NCBI RefSeq assembly: GCF_003269275.1
Contig: NZ_QLTS01000011.1
Location: 1-64,000, forward strand
Direction: 5' to 3'
Source: Phascolarctobacterium faecium DSM 14760
GTDB taxonomy: Bacteria > Bacillota > Negativicutes > Acidaminococcales > Acidaminococcaceae
DNA: 64,000 nt
The first letter of the stretch is position 1. Each line of letters begins with the position of its first letter. Below, in pieces: positions 8,215 through 18,068 of this stretch. The translations under genes were made by a program, and so were the position numbers. The notes under the pieces are model-generated. The model saw only the letters and a list, made by a program, of their open reading frames with translations. It was not told the DNA's origin and did no database searches.

Positions 8215-9516
8215 ATGGCATTGAAAACATTTAAATTTGGTATCGGTGAGGGTTATCAGGAAATTTCCTTGCCGGAAGAACATATTTTGCAGGTAATTGA
8301 AGGGAATGAAGTTCCTAAACTGGATGATGTTCAGGCAGCAACTATTGAAGCACTGCGTAATCCGATCAACAGCAAGCCTTTGCAGGAGGTTATCAGCAAA
8401 GGCGAAAAAGTCGCTGTCATTGTCAGTGATATTACACGCGGCTGGATTCGTACTCCTGAATTTTTAAAATATGTAATAGACGAAATTAATTTAGGCGGCG
8501 TGCCTGATGAAGATATTTGCATCGTTATTGCACAAGGTACACATCGTGCTCAAACCAGAGAAGAGGATATTGCAGTCTGCGGGAAGGAAGTTGCAGACCG
8601 TATCAAAATATATCAGCACGACTGTCTGGCGGAGGACCTGGTGCATGTAGGTGATACGAGCCGTGGTACACCAGTGTGGATAGATAAACATGTTGCTGAT
8701 GCAGATAAAGTAATTATTACCGGCGGTATCACTGTACATCTGATGGCAGGTTTTGGCGGTGGACGAAAGAGTATCCTGCCTGGAGTTGCTGGTGATGAAA
8801 CAATACAGAAAAATCATGCTTTGGCATTGGCTGATGAGGTAGGTGCCGGTATCAGTCAGGAAACAAGGACGACTTTAATCGATCATAATCGGTTGAACGA
8901 TGATATGTGCGAAGCAGCAGCTTTGGTAAATCCTTGTTTTCTAGTGAATTCTGTAATGGATACGAATGGTGATTTCGCTCGTATTGTTGCCGGTCATTGG
9001 TATGATGCCTGGCTGGAAGGAACGAAAGAGGTTATGAAGATCCAGGGAGTTAAGGTCAAGGGACAGGCTGATGTAGTTATTGCTTCTCCAGGAGGATTTC
9101 CGAAGGATATCAATCTTTATCAGGGCTCTAAAACCTATGATACGGCAGAAATGGCACTTAAACCTGGCGGTATCGTTATTTCTCTTTTGGAAGCTCGTGA
9201 AATCAATGATCCGCCTGAATATATGCAGAGCTTTCATTTCAATGATGTAATTGAGATGGAAAAAGCTGTAAGGAATAAATTTACGATTCCCTTTTTTATT
9301 GCATATCGTTTGTTCCTGTTATGTCAAAACAGCACGGTTTATATCGTAACGAGAAAGGAAAACTTTGATACAGTGAAAAAGACTGGTCAGATACCGGTAG
9401 AAACTTTAGAAGAAGCCTGGTCACTGGCCCAAAAACAACTGGCTGAACGCGGACTAAAGGATTATACAGTCAATATTATGCAGCATGCTGCAAATACTGT
9501 TCCAATGATCGATTAA
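8215..9516 (+). CDS. LarA-family nickel-dependent racemase/epimerase homologue 3
   Basis: A 433-residue third paralogue. The ATG at 8215 is used, with GTGAGGGAAA upstream, rather than an upstream in-frame start at 8092 that would overlap copy 2 by about 100 nt and has no family similarity. Catalytic residues are His in AQGTHRAQ, His and Lys in VHLMAGFGGGRKSILPG, and His in QKNHAL. It resembles copy 2 more than copy 1 (GHWYDAW, NPCFLVNSVMD). The operon ends at a strong terminator 10 nt downstream. The organism presumably makes the nickel-pincer cofactor from genes elsewhere. Confidence 0.85.
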   Translation: MALKTFKFGIGEGYQEISLPEEHILQVIEGNEVPKLDDVQAATIEALRNPINSKPLQEVISKGEKVAVIVSDITRGWIRTPEFLKYVIDEINLGGVPDEDICIVIAQGTHRAQTREEDIAVCGKEVADRIKIYQHDCLAEDLVHVGDTSRGTPVWIDKHVADADKVIITGGITVHLMAGFGGGRKSILPGVAGDETIQKNHALALADEVGAGISQETRTTLIDHNRLNDDMCEAAALVNPCFLVNSVMDTNGDFARIVAGHWYDAWLEGTKEVMKIQGVKVKGQADVVIASPGGFPKDINLYQGSKTYDTAEMALKPGGIVISLLEAREINDPPEYMQSFHFNDVIEMEKAVRNKFTIPFFIAYRLFLLCQNSTVYIVTRKENFDTVKKTGQIPVETLEEAWSLAQKQLAERGLKDYTVNIMQHAANTVPMID

Positions 9517-9524
9517 CAACAGAT

Positions 9525-9560
9525 AAAATCCCGCTCTTTTTTAGAGCGGGATTTTATTTT
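9525..9560 (+). terminator. Terminator of the larA-like operon
   Basis: 13-bp perfect stem (AAAATCCCGCTCT and complement), 5-nt loop, then a T-rich tail. Confidence 0.9.
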
Positions 9561-9561
9561 A

Positions 9562-9597
9562 CTAAAAAAGAAACCCCTGCAGATTTTCTGCAGGGGT
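9562..9597 (-). terminator. Terminator of the fba gene, minus strand
   Basis: CCCCTGCAGA/TCTGCAGGGG stem with a 3-nt loop. On the minus strand it is followed by TTTCTTTTTT. It lies back to back with the larA-operon terminator, so transcription converges here. Confidence 0.88.
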
Positions 9598-9612
9598 AGA
9601 TAACGGCTATAT

Positions 9613-10596
<984 letters not shown>

Positions 10597-11247
10597 TTAA
10601 TAGTATATAATTTTGAAAAGATCGTTGGGTAAGGCGCAGGATATTTCTAAAAAAATACCGGTTGCAGGATGGTTAAAGCCCAGGTAATAAGCATGCAGAG
10701 CGTGGCGGCTTTGCGGTCCTGGTGTTCCGTAAAGGTTATCATTATAAAGCGGGCAGCCGATATGTGCCATATGTACGCGTATCTGGTGGGTACGGCCAGT
10801 GTGCAGCTGCAGTTCCAGCAAACTGAGATGTTCCCGGCGGCTGATAAGTTTATAATCAGTACGGGCATATTTTCCGTTTGGAGAAACACAGCGCTCAATA
10901 ATGCTGCCTTCCTTTCTGGCAATTGGAGCTTCTATTATGCCACTGTCAGCTGGTAATGTTCCTGTAACGATTCCTAAATATTTTTTTATGACCTCCTGCT
11001 GGGAAAGCAGAAACTGGATTCGTGGTTCTTTTGCAAAAATGACAAGACCTGAAGTATTGCGGTCTAAACGTGAGACAGGATGGATATTGTGTAATAATCC
11101 CTGTTGTTTATAGTAATGTGCAACATAGTTATACAGAGTACTGCCATCTTCCTTTACTGTCGGATGGACCAGCATTCCGGCTGGTTTATTGACGATCAGC
11201 AGATATTCGTCTTCGTAAAAAACAGTATATGAAAAATTAAACTCCAT
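10597..11247 (-). CDS. RluA-family pseudouridine synthase without S4 domain
   Basis: A 216-residue (from 11247) RNA pseudouridine synthase of the RluA/RluC/RluD family. The catalytic Asp lies in HPVSRLDRNTSG. Other family motifs are VNKPAGMLVHP at the N-terminus and LHTGRTHQIRVHMA near residue 155. The N-terminal S4 RNA-binding domain of RluD-type enzymes is absent, so this is a short RluA-like form; the target base in rRNA or tRNA cannot be assigned. The start at 11247 (TGA-T-ATG coupling to the DUF896 gene) fits the family. An alternative ATG at 11271 would overlap DUF896 by 23 nt and has no better ribosome site. Confidence 0.85.
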   Translation of the reverse strand: MEFNFSYTVFYEDEYLLIVNKPAGMLVHPTVKEDGSTLYNYVAHYYKQQGLLHNIHPVSRLDRNTSGLVIFAKEPRIQFLLSQQEVIKKYLGIVTGTLPADSGIIEAPIARKEGSIIERCVSPNGKYARTDYKLISRREHLSLLELQLHTGRTHQIRVHMAHIGCPLYNDNLYGTPGPQSRHALHAYYLGFNHPATGIFLEISCALPNDLFKIIYY

Positions 11248-11248
11248 A

Positions 11249-11437
11249 TCAGTGCTGTGACGGCAGTTCATCGACTATTTCTATTTTATCGAGCTGTTGC
11301 TTGACCTGTCCGCGGATAAAGCCTAAATATTCTTTATATAATGCTTTTTGTTCGCACTGTTCTTCTTCTGTCAAACCCTCACTGCGTTTTTTCCGGGCTA
11401 AAATGTTAATGCGGGCAATCATCTCATTAATTTCCAT
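11249..11437 (-). CDS. DUF896/UPF0291 small cytosolic protein (YnzC-like)
   Basis: A 62-residue protein of the Firmicute-specific DUF896 family. It has the typical start MEINEMIARINILARKKR, then EGLTEEE and the helical YLGFIRGQVKQQL segment. The family forms a short two-helix hairpin; function is unknown (YnzC in Bacillus). A good GGAGGT ribosome site and a strong promoter precede it, and it is translationally coupled to the downstream RluA-type gene. Confidence 0.85.
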   Translation of the reverse strand: MEINEMIARINILARKKRSEGLTEEEQCEQKALYKEYLGFIRGQVKQQLDKIEIVDELPSQH

Positions 11438-11466
11438 TACTTAAAATACCTCCGTTTCCTCTATGC

Positions 11467-11495
11467 ATTATAGCAAAGTTAGAGGCCCAGAACAA
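11467..11495 (-). promoter_or_regulatory. Sigma-A promoter of the DUF896-rluA unit
   Basis: On the minus strand TTGTTC, 17-bp spacer, TATAAT with extended TGc. It is divergent from the importer promoter 11 bp away. Confidence 0.7.
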
Positions 11496-11505
11496 GCGAA
11501 CTTCC

Positions 11506-11534
11506 TTGACGCTGGTAGGAATCTATGCTATTAT
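11506..11534 (+). promoter_or_regulatory. Sigma-A promoter of the first ABC importer operon
   Basis: TTGACG, 17-bp spacer, TATTAT with extended TGc. Predicted transcription start near 11541, giving an 80-nt leader. That leader contains a GCCTC/GAGGC hairpin (about 11563-11592) but no cobalamin-box sequence. Confidence 0.7.
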
Positions 11535-11621
11535 GAAACGGTAATCAATAAGACGTTACGAGTGCCTCTGACGATAACTGACGTTGGGAGGCTTTCTTAA
11601 TTTTGCAGGGAGAGAGCAATA

Positions 11622-12584
11622 ATGAAAATTTTTAGGGCAGTGTTTGCTGCTGCATTGTGTCTGACTGTTTTTAGCGGTTGTGGTCCAAACGCTGAAAATA
11701 CTAAACCTGCCAGTGATGATAAAGCATTTTTAACTATTACTGACGATACAGGGCGTACTGTAGTACTGCCTGAAAAACCTGAACGAGTTGTAAGTTTGGC
11801 AACTTCATACCTGAATATGATTGATGCTGTAGGCGGTAAGATCGTTGGACGTGCGTCGTCAAAAATAGGAGAAATGCCGGAAACCATGAAAAATGTACCT
11901 GAGGTCGGTTTTGTTTATAATATTAATATGGAGAGTCTTATAGGCTTAAAGCCTGATCTGGTTATTGCTAATAAAAATCAACATGAGAAATTTCTTCCGC
12001 TTTTGGAGTCTAATAAAATACCTGTTATTGCAATCAATCCAAAAACATATGATGAGGTAAAAGATAAACTTATTTTAATGGGAAAAATCTATGGTGTACC
12101 AGAAAAAGGTGAAGCTGCTGCTGCGAAACTGGATCAGCAGGTTAAAGCTGTGACGGAAAAGTTACCGAAGGATGGAAAACGTATTGTTATTATGCATGCA
12201 ACTCCTTCTAATGTGACAGTTGAGCTGGAAAACAGCATTGCCGGCTGCGTTGCCAAAATGCTGGGATTTCAAAATGTTGCTGTAGGGGTAACGCCTATTA
12301 AAGGAAAACCAGAGAAGACTCCGTATAGTATGGAAGCTTTAGTAGAAAAGAATCCGGAAATTATTTTTATTACTTTTATGGGCGACAGTGAAGAGATAGA
12401 AAACAGGCTGCGTGCTGATGTGAAAAGTAATCCGGCATGGGCATCTTTAGAAGCAGTACGGAATAACAAAGTATATTTACTGCCTGAAAGATTATTTTTG
12501 CTCAATCCTGGTTTGCACTATCCGGATGCTGTAAAATACATGGCTAAAACTGTATATCCAGAGGTTTTTAAGGATGACAAATAA
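11622..12584 (+). CDS. ABC importer substrate-binding lipoprotein (FecB/BtuF type) 1
   Basis: A 320-residue lipoprotein. The signal peptide ends in a lipobox-like SGCG, so the mature protein would be anchored by Cys around residue 21. The body is a class III periplasmic binding protein (TroA/BtuF fold): a DDTGRTVVLPEKPERVVSLA N-terminal strand, an INMESLIGLKPDLVIAN segment and a long backbone helix. It is the first gene of a complete importer, overlapping the permease by 11 nt. Substrates of this family are iron-siderophores, haem, cobalamin or related complexes. No cobalamin riboswitch precedes it, but it adjoins the riboswitch-controlled nitrogenase-like operon. Confidence 0.85.
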   Translation: MKIFRAVFAAALCLTVFSGCGPNAENTKPASDDKAFLTITDDTGRTVVLPEKPERVVSLATSYLNMIDAVGGKIVGRASSKIGEMPETMKNVPEVGFVYNINMESLIGLKPDLVIANKNQHEKFLPLLESNKIPVIAINPKTYDEVKDKLILMGKIYGVPEKGEAAAAKLDQQVKAVTEKLPKDGKRIVIMHATPSNVTVELENSIAGCVAKMLGFQNVAVGVTPIKGKPEKTPYSMEALVEKNPEIIFITFMGDSEEIENRLRADVKSNPAWASLEAVRNNKVYLLPERLFLLNPGLHYPDAVKYMAKTVYPEVFKDDK

Positions 12585-13602
12585 TCAGGCGGATACTTTG
12601 GAAAGAATTGAAAGATTTGGCATTTCGCGTACAGCCTGGCGGCTTAGTGTCATGGCTGCTTTTGCCATGCTGGCATTTTTAGGTGCTTTTTTAAGCTTAA
12701 CAAAAGGTTCGGCCGATATTAGTTTAGCGCAGATCATTAATATTTTATCTAATCCAACATTAGAACCGCAAAGTCAGATTATCTGGAATATCAGGATGCC
12801 GCGTACAATAGTTGGTGCGTTAGTGGGTGTAAATCTTGCAATTGCAGGTGCCGTATTGCAGGCGGTAATGCGAAATCCTCTGGCTGATCCGCATATTATT
12901 GGTATTTCCAGTGGTGCTGGTTTGGCTGGTGTTACGATTATGATTTTATTTCCTACCCTGGAATACCTGATTACACCGGCTGCATTTATTGGTGCAATGC
13001 TTGCGGCGGTCTGTATTTATATTTTGGCCTGGAAAAATGGTATCAAGCCTGTACGGATTATTTTAGCTGGTGTTGCCGTATCTGCGTTTTTAAGCGCTGG
13101 TATTTCTGGACTGATGATTTTTTATAGTGACCGTGTACATGGAGCTTTAATGTGGATGGTTGGCGGATTGGCTGCCCGCAGCTGGCCGCATGTCAGTATT
13201 ATTTTACCTTATGCTATTGCAGGTGTTCTGCTGGCTTTTATCGGTGCCGCTTATCTCAATATTCTGCAGCTTGGTGACGAAATGGCGCGTGGGCTAGGTG
13301 TTAATGTTGAGGTTACGCGTATTGCCATGACTGCCGTTGCGGCGTTATTGGCGGCAAGCGCTGTCAGTGTCGTTGGCCTCTTAGGGTTTGTGGGGTTGAT
13401 TGTTCCGCACGCAGCCAGGCTGATAATAGGGTCAGATTACCGCTATTTGATGCCGGCTTCAGGGCTTTTAGGTATTGCTGTGGTAACGCTTAGTGATACT
13501 TTTGCACGTGTGGTTTTTGCACCTGTTGAATTACCGGTAGGTATAATTATGGCGTTTATTGGTGCTCCCTTCTTTTTATTTCTGCTAAGGAGGGAAATCT
13601 GA
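12574..13602 (+). CDS. ABC importer permease (FecCD/BtuC type) 1
   Basis: A 342-residue inner-membrane permease of the FecCD family with about ten hydrophobic segments. Family motifs present: IRMPRTIVGALVGVNLAIAG, the NPLADPHIIGISSGAGLAG loop near residue 105, and GLLGFVGLIVPHAARL near residue 265. The start overlaps the end of the binding-protein gene, and the stop overlaps the ATPase start (TGATG), so the three genes are translationally coupled. Confidence 0.92.
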   Translation: MTNNQADTLERIERFGISRTAWRLSVMAAFAMLAFLGAFLSLTKGSADISLAQIINILSNPTLEPQSQIIWNIRMPRTIVGALVGVNLAIAGAVLQAVMRNPLADPHIIGISSGAGLAGVTIMILFPTLEYLITPAAFIGAMLAAVCIYILAWKNGIKPVRIILAGVAVSAFLSAGISGLMIFYSDRVHGALMWMVGGLAARSWPHVSIILPYAIAGVLLAFIGAAYLNILQLGDEMARGLGVNVEVTRIAMTAVAALLAASAVSVVGLLGFVGLIVPHAARLIIGSDYRYLMPASGLLGIAVVTLSDTFARVVFAPVELPVGIIMAFIGAPFFLFLLRREI

Positions 13603-14384
13603 TGAGTATTTTGCAGGCAAACGAGATTACGATTCGTATTATTGATAAGACAATCATTCATGGTTTGAGTTTATCAGTACCGGAAGGTAAGGTAACATCC
13701 ATCATCGGACCTAACGGCTGCGGAAAAAGCACTACATTAAAAGCTTTAGCACGTATATGGCCCTGTTATAAAGGCAATGTAACCTTTAATGGTGAAGATA
13801 TTAAAAAGTTCAGTCACAGGGAATTTGCTCAAAAACTGGCAATTTTGACTCAGGCTCCGCAGTCTCCGGCAGATTTGACAGTCAAAGATTTAGCAGAGAT
13901 GGGCTGCTTTCCACACCGAAACTGGTTTGGCCGCAAAAGTATGGAAGATGATGCACATGTAGAGTGGGCGTTAGGGCAAACTAATATGCTGGGGATGCAG
14001 CATCGTCTGCTAAGCACACTTTCTGGAGGGGAAAGACAAAGGGCATGGATTGCGATGGCTTTGGCGCAGCGTCCGCAAGTGCTTTTACTTGATGAACCTA
14101 CCACTTATTTGGATATTTGTCATCAGCTGGAGGTAATGCAGCTTTTAGAAAAGCTTAATCGTGAATTACAGTTAACGGTAGTTATGGTTATCCATGACAT
14201 TAATCATGCTGTGCAGTACTCCGATCATATTGCTGTTATAAAAGAAGGCTATCTTGTAACTGAAGGCAAGCCGCAGGAAATAGTTACAGCACAACTTCTG
14301 AAAGATGTTTTTAAAGTTGAGGCTGATGAATTTATCTGCAGTAATGGTATGCCGGCATTGCTTCCGGTAGACCTGGTAAAATAA
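13602..14384 (+). CDS. ABC importer ATP-binding protein (FecE/BtuD type) 1
   Basis: A 260-residue ATPase with Walker A GPNGCGKSTT, Q-loop ILTQAPQ, signature LSGGERQRAWIAMAL, Walker B VLLLDEPTT and the switch His in VIHDINHA. An excellent AAGGAGGG precedes the ATG. It completes the first importer. It may also serve the binding-protein/permease pair at 18.1-20.1 kb, which has no ATPase of its own. Confidence 0.92.
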   Translation: MSILQANEITIRIIDKTIIHGLSLSVPEGKVTSIIGPNGCGKSTTLKALARIWPCYKGNVTFNGEDIKKFSHREFAQKLAILTQAPQSPADLTVKDLAEMGCFPHRNWFGRKSMEDDAHVEWALGQTNMLGMQHRLLSTLSGGERQRAWIAMALAQRPQVLLLDEPTTYLDICHQLEVMQLLEKLNRELQLTVVMVIHDINHAVQYSDHIAVIKEGYLVTEGKPQEIVTAQLLKDVFKVEADEFICSNGMPALLPVDLVK

Positions 14385-14399
14385 AACTTTATATTGTTG

Positions 14400-14595
14400 G
14401 ATCTGGTGCGCTTTCTGCGTATAATAGAGAAATCGGTGTAACTCCGATACGATCCCGTCGCTGTAATGATGAGCGGACCTTAAAAACCACTGGGTTGAAA
14501 CCTGGGAAGGGAAGGCGAGCAATGAATCAGAGTCAGAAGAACTGCCAGATCTTTGTACGTTCCCCACGAGAGATGGGAAGGCGTCGGTAAAGTAT
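14400..14595 (+). ncRNA. Cobalamin riboswitch controlling the nitrogenase-like operon
   Basis: Contains GGTGCG at the start, GATCCCGTCGCTGTAATGA, CCACTGG...CCTGGGAAGG, GAATCAGAGTCAGAAGAACTG and the terminal hairpin loop CACGAGAGATG, in the order of the classical AdoCbl riboswitch. A terminator follows, so B12 should reduce transcription of the downstream H-D-K genes. Confidence 0.93.
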
Positions 14596-14618
14596 TTGGC
14601 ATTTGTACCAATATTTTT

Positions 14619-14658
14619 AAGAACAGCTTTCCCTTAGGGGATAGTCTGTTCTTTTTTA
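14619..14658 (+). terminator. Riboswitch-linked terminator before the nitrogenase-like genes
   Basis: AAGAACAG...CTGTTCTT stem with an inner CCCT/AGGG pairing and a T6 tract, between the riboswitch and the ribosome site GGAGG (14672-14676). Confidence 0.88.
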
Positions 14659-14682
14659 TTTTTAACTTTACGGAGGTAATTG

Positions 14683-15501
14683 ATGATGAAAAAAATTGCA
14701 TTCTATGGTAAAGGCGGTATTGGAAAATCTACTACAGCAGCTAATGTTTCTGCCGCATTCAGTAAAATGGGAAAAAAAGTATGTCAGATAGGCTGCGATC
14801 CTAAAAATGATTCTACCAGATTGCTATTAGGACAAATTTGTCGTCAGACAGTGCTGGATCTGGTACGCGATGCTGAAGATGATATTCAAGCTGAACAGAT
14901 TGTGCATACAGGTTTTAACGGAATCAAATGTGTTGAAGCAGGAGGACCGGAACCTGGAGTAGGTTGTGCGGGACGTGGCATCATCGTTGCCTTGGAAAAA
15001 TTGAAAGAACTGGAGGTTTTAAACGATGAGGATCTAGTGTTATATGATGTTCTGGGCGATGTCGTCTGTGGTGGGTTTGCCGTACCTATTAGAGAAGGCT
15101 ATGCTACTGATATTTATATAGTTTCTTCTGGTGAACTGATGGCGTTGTATGCAGCAAACAACATTGCTAAAGGCGTTAAAAGATTTGCCGCAAGAGGTGA
15201 AGTAAGGCTTGGCGGTATTATTGGCAATAGCCGAAATACTCCCAATGAACATGCGTTATTGATAGAATTTGCCAGAAGACTGAATACTAAATTGATCGCC
15301 TTTATTCCCCGCAATGTGATTGTAAACAAAGCTGAAAATAATAGACAGACTGTTATAGAATATGCACCAGACTCTGAGCAGGCACAGGTCTATAGAAACT
15401 TAGCCGATGATATATTGAAAAATACAGAACTGTCTATACCTACACCTCTGAAATTTGAGGAACTGGAGGATTTAGTAGCAAGCTATGGCAATCAAGACTA
15501 A
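14683..15501 (+). CDS. Nitrogenase-like iron protein (NifH/BchL/CfbC superfamily)
   Basis: A 272-residue ATP-dependent reductase, the electron donor to a nitrogenase-like component 1. It has the deviant Walker [11 protein letters not shown] (residues 8-17), the [10 protein letters not shown] switch region, and two Cys for a dimer-bridging 4Fe-4S cluster: C95 in GVGCAGRG and C129 in GDVVCGGFA. The residues around the first are those ADP-ribosylated in true NifH. GGAGG at 14672-14676 serves the ATG at 14683 (or 14686). It leads a riboswitch-controlled operon with D- and K-like subunits. No nifE, nifN or nifB is present, so dinitrogen reduction is unlikely. Relatives reduce tetrapyrroles (BchL, BchX, CfbC) or C-S bonds (MarH). 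Confidence 0.92.
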   Translation: MMKKIAFYGKGGIGKSTTAANVSAAFSKMGKKVCQIGCDPKNDSTRLLLGQICRQTVLDLVRDAEDDIQAEQIVHTGFNGIKCVEAGGPEPGVGCAGRGIIVALEKLKELEVLNDEDLVLYDVLGDVVCGGFAVPIREGYATDIYIVSSGELMALYAANNIAKGVKRFAARGEVRLGGIIGNSRNTPNEHALLIEFARRLNTKLIAFIPRNVIVNKAENNRQTVIEYAPDSEQAQVYRNLADDILKNTELSIPTPLKFEELEDLVASYGNQD

Positions 15502-16780
15502 AAGAATGCTCTCTAAAACAAAAAGCTGTAGCTGTAGTATGCCCGGAGTTTGGCGGGCTGCTGCTTACTGCAGTGGTGCGGCTGTTATTTTTCATAGTCC
15601 CAGAGCATGTGCTCATGTTGCGCGCAGTATGGATATCAGCGCACAATATCGAGCTTTGGCTAATGGAGCTGCTGAAAATTTGAAGCCTATACCAGTGGTA
15701 TCAAGTATGCTGCAGGAAAAACATTCTATTTTTGGTGGTGCAGATCGTTTGCGTGCCTGCATTGAAGATGTAGTAAATACTTATAGGCCGAAGTGCCTGA
15801 TAATTGCCAATTCTTGTGTGGCCGGAGTTATTGGTGATGATGTCGAAGCAGTAGGAAAGGAAAGCGAAGTTAAATATGGTATTCCTGTTCTTACTGTTCC
15901 GTGTTATGGTTTTTTGGATGGAGAATATTATCAAGGATATTTTGCGGTAGCAGAACAACTTGCTGAAAGATTTTTCCATAAACAGACAAAATTGGAGAAT
16001 ACTGCGTTGCTTATTGGTGACAATGGAGGCCCTTGGGGACATTATGCCAAAGAGGTAAAACGTTTACTGGCATATTTTTCGATTAAGGTTATTGGACAGT
16101 TTCCGGGATATATTCCTATAAATGAATTACCTCAGATTACAGCTGCGTCTTTTAGTATTATTCTCGGTGGACGCGGACAGACTTATAACGGATTGACTAA
16201 AATAGCCAGGCTGTTAGAAATGAATTATGAGGTTCCTTATTTACAGGATGGATATCCTGTAGGATGGGATAATACAGTCGACTGGCTGAGAAATTTGGGA
16301 GTTTTTTTGCATCAGGAAGATTTGGCAGAAAAGGCTGTAGTACAGGAAAAGGATAAATTATTTGCTTTTGCCGATAAAGTAAAAAAAATAACTCAGGGAA
16401 AGCGTTGTGTCGTTTGTATTGGCAGGATGCTGATGTATTTCCATCCGGCTGGGATTCTGGAAACATTACGCAGATTAGAGATGCAGGTGGAAGCGATTAT
16501 TTTGTTTGACAATTATAACACGAAAGAAAGAAAATTAATGGTCGAAGCTGTTTCAGCACAATGTCAGGCCCCAATCATTGATCAGACAGCAGGTCAACAA
16601 CTATTGGAAACAGTTGATTTAGTTCTTACAACTCATGAAATAACTAATAACCAGGATATTAAACAGATATTTTTACCGATGCTCCCACTTGTAGGTACAA
16701 GTGGAGAGATTGAGTTTATGGACTGTATTTATAAAACCTTATGTCGCCGTGGTGAAAAAGGAGGTATAGTCTATGTCTGA
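15485..16780 (+). CDS. Nitrogenase-like component 1, NifD-like subunit
   Basis: A 431-residue oxidoreductase of the nitrogenase component 1 family (NifD/BchN/CfbD). Three Cys lie where P-cluster or 4Fe-4S ligands occur: C17 in SCSCSMPG, C42 in SPRACAHVA and C111 in [14 protein letters not shown]15 and C29 are extra. ANSC..GVIGDD matches the SC.vgLIGDD signature. I see no clear counterparts of the FeMo-cofactor Cys275 and His442 of NifD, which argues for a tetrapyrrole or other organic substrate. It overlaps the iron-protein gene by 17 nt. An in-frame ATG at 15506 is an alternative start. Partner of the K-like subunit that follows with an 8-nt overlap. Confidence 0.88.
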   Translation: MAIKTKRMLSKTKSCSCSMPGVWRAAAYCSGAAVIFHSPRACAHVARSMDISAQYRALANGAAENLKPIPVVSSMLQEKHSIFGGADRLRACIEDVVNTYRPKCLIIANSCVAGVIGDDVEAVGKESEVKYGIPVLTVPCYGFLDGEYYQGYFAVAEQLAERFFHKQTKLENTALLIGDNGGPWGHYAKEVKRLLAYFSIKVIGQFPGYIPINELPQITAASFSIILGGRGQTYNGLTKIARLLEMNYEVPYLQDGYPVGWDNTVDWLRNLGVFLHQEDLAEKAVVQEKDKLFAFADKVKKITQGKRCVVCIGRMLMYFHPAGILETLRRLEMQVEAIILFDNYNTKERKLMVEAVSAQCQAPIIDQTAGQQLLETVDLVLTTHEITNNQDIKQIFLPMLPLVGTSGEIEFMDCIYKTLCRRGEKGGIVYV

Positions 16781-18056
16781 AACAGCCGAGTGGGGCAATG
16801 TGTGCAGTCGAGTCGACACCTGTGCTTTAACTGGTGCAGCAGCTTTTTTTACTGGTATTAAAGGTGCGGAGGTGTTGGTTAACGGGCCGCTATGGTGCTA
16901 TTTTTATGCCCTGCGCCACCTTGAAAAATCTAACAGCAGGTTGGGAGAACGCTTTCATGGCTCGCAGCCGGATAATAATGCGGTCGTTTATGGAACAGAA
17001 GAATGTTTAACAGATGCTTTGGATTATATTAGGGAAAATAGGGCACCTTCAATTCTTTTGATTGAAAACAGCTGCAGCGTCAGTTTGATTGGTGATGATA
17101 TTGAGGGCATTGCCGCTAAAGCAAAGCTGCCTTTTTCTGTAATAGGAATGGACAGCGGCGGTCTACGCGGCGGTTTTGCTGAAGGATACAGCAAAGCCAG
17201 CATCAGGCTTTGGCAATATTTGGATTTACCTGATATCAAAATAAAATGTCGTTTAGGCGTTAATTTATTAGGAGCGACTACTGCTTATTTTAACGGCAGA
17301 AACGATCTTGAAGAAATTAAAAGGATTTTAGAAACTGCAAATTATAGAGTTATTGCGGTGCCTGGAGCCGGGAGTGAACTTGAGACATTGCAAAAAATTC
17401 CTGCTGCTCAGTTGAACATCGTTATCAATGAGGAGTTAGGTCTAGAGACGGCTAAATATCTTAAAGAACGATATGGCACTCCTTATGTTGTAGCAGGGAT
17501 ACCTTATGGATTAAAAGGTACACTGCGTTGGCTGGAAAAAATTGCAGAAGTATTACCCAGTGATTTGGAAAGTGTCCGAGAAGAATGCGTAAAAACTCAG
17601 GAAGAATTACTGGCTGCAGTTAATGAAGCCAGATGCACCTGGGGCGAATTATGGTTTGATAAAATTATTGTTGCCGCTCCTGGAACAACTGCTTTTTGCA
17701 TTGCACAAACATTGCGCGAAGAATGGGCGGATACAGAAAAATTGACTGTTATCTGTCAAAACACTCTTAAAGATTTACGGGGGCCTGTGGAAGCAGATGA
17801 AATTCTACTGGCAGAAAAAAACAGTAAAAAAATTGAACAGATATTGCAGCAGTCTGATAATACGCTTATTCTTGGAAGCAGTAGTGAAAGCTCTGTTTTA
17901 TTGCGTGAAGGGAAAAAATTTTGGTGTTGTAATATTGCGTATCCCGTACAAGATGAGGTACTGCTGACGACAGCTCCGTTTGCAGGTATTCGTGGCGCCG
18001 GGCATATGCTGCAGCGGCTGTGGAATTTAAAAATAAAAGCACAGCTGCCCTATTAG
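16773..18056 (+). CDS. Nitrogenase-like component 1, NifK-like subunit
   Basis: A 427-residue second subunit of component 1. Candidate cluster ligands are C17 (DTCALTGAAAF), C42 (NGPLWCYFYALR) and C101 (IENSCSVSLIGDDIEGI). These align in spacing with those of the D-like partner, so a heterotetramer with bridging Fe-S clusters is likely. A D plus K pair differs from CfbD, which is a single-subunit homodimer, and is closer to BchNB, BchYZ or MarDK. The ATG at 16773 has AAAGGAGG ideally placed. A binding-protein gene for an importer follows after 12 nt, tying the reductase to uptake of its substrate or product. Confidence 0.87.
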   Translation: MSETAEWGNVCSRVDTCALTGAAAFFTGIKGAEVLVNGPLWCYFYALRHLEKSNSRLGERFHGSQPDNNAVVYGTEECLTDALDYIRENRAPSILLIENSCSVSLIGDDIEGIAAKAKLPFSVIGMDSGGLRGGFAEGYSKASIRLWQYLDLPDIKIKCRLGVNLLGATTAYFNGRNDLEEIKRILETANYRVIAVPGAGSELETLQKIPAAQLNIVINEELGLETAKYLKERYGTPYVVAGIPYGLKGTLRWLEKIAEVLPSDLESVREECVKTQEELLAAVNEARCTWGELWFDKIIVAAPGTTAFCIAQTLREEWADTEKLTVICQNTLKDLRGPVEADEILLAEKNSKKIEQILQQSDNTLILGSSSESSVLLREGKKFWCCNIAYPVQDEVLLTTAPFAGIRGAGHMLQRLWNLKIKAQLPY

Positions 18057-18068
18057 GAGTGAAGGTTA

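Noticed and set aside
14397-14425. TTGGAT-17-TATAAT promoter
   Set aside because: It lies inside the first stems of the riboswitch; transcription from it would cut the aptamer. The real promoter of this operon was not identified.
14683-18056. True N2-fixing nitrogenase
   Set aside because: Subunits are short (431 and 427 residues), no FeMo-cofactor ligands are evident, and no nifE, nifN or nifB is nearby; the context is tetrapyrrole-related.
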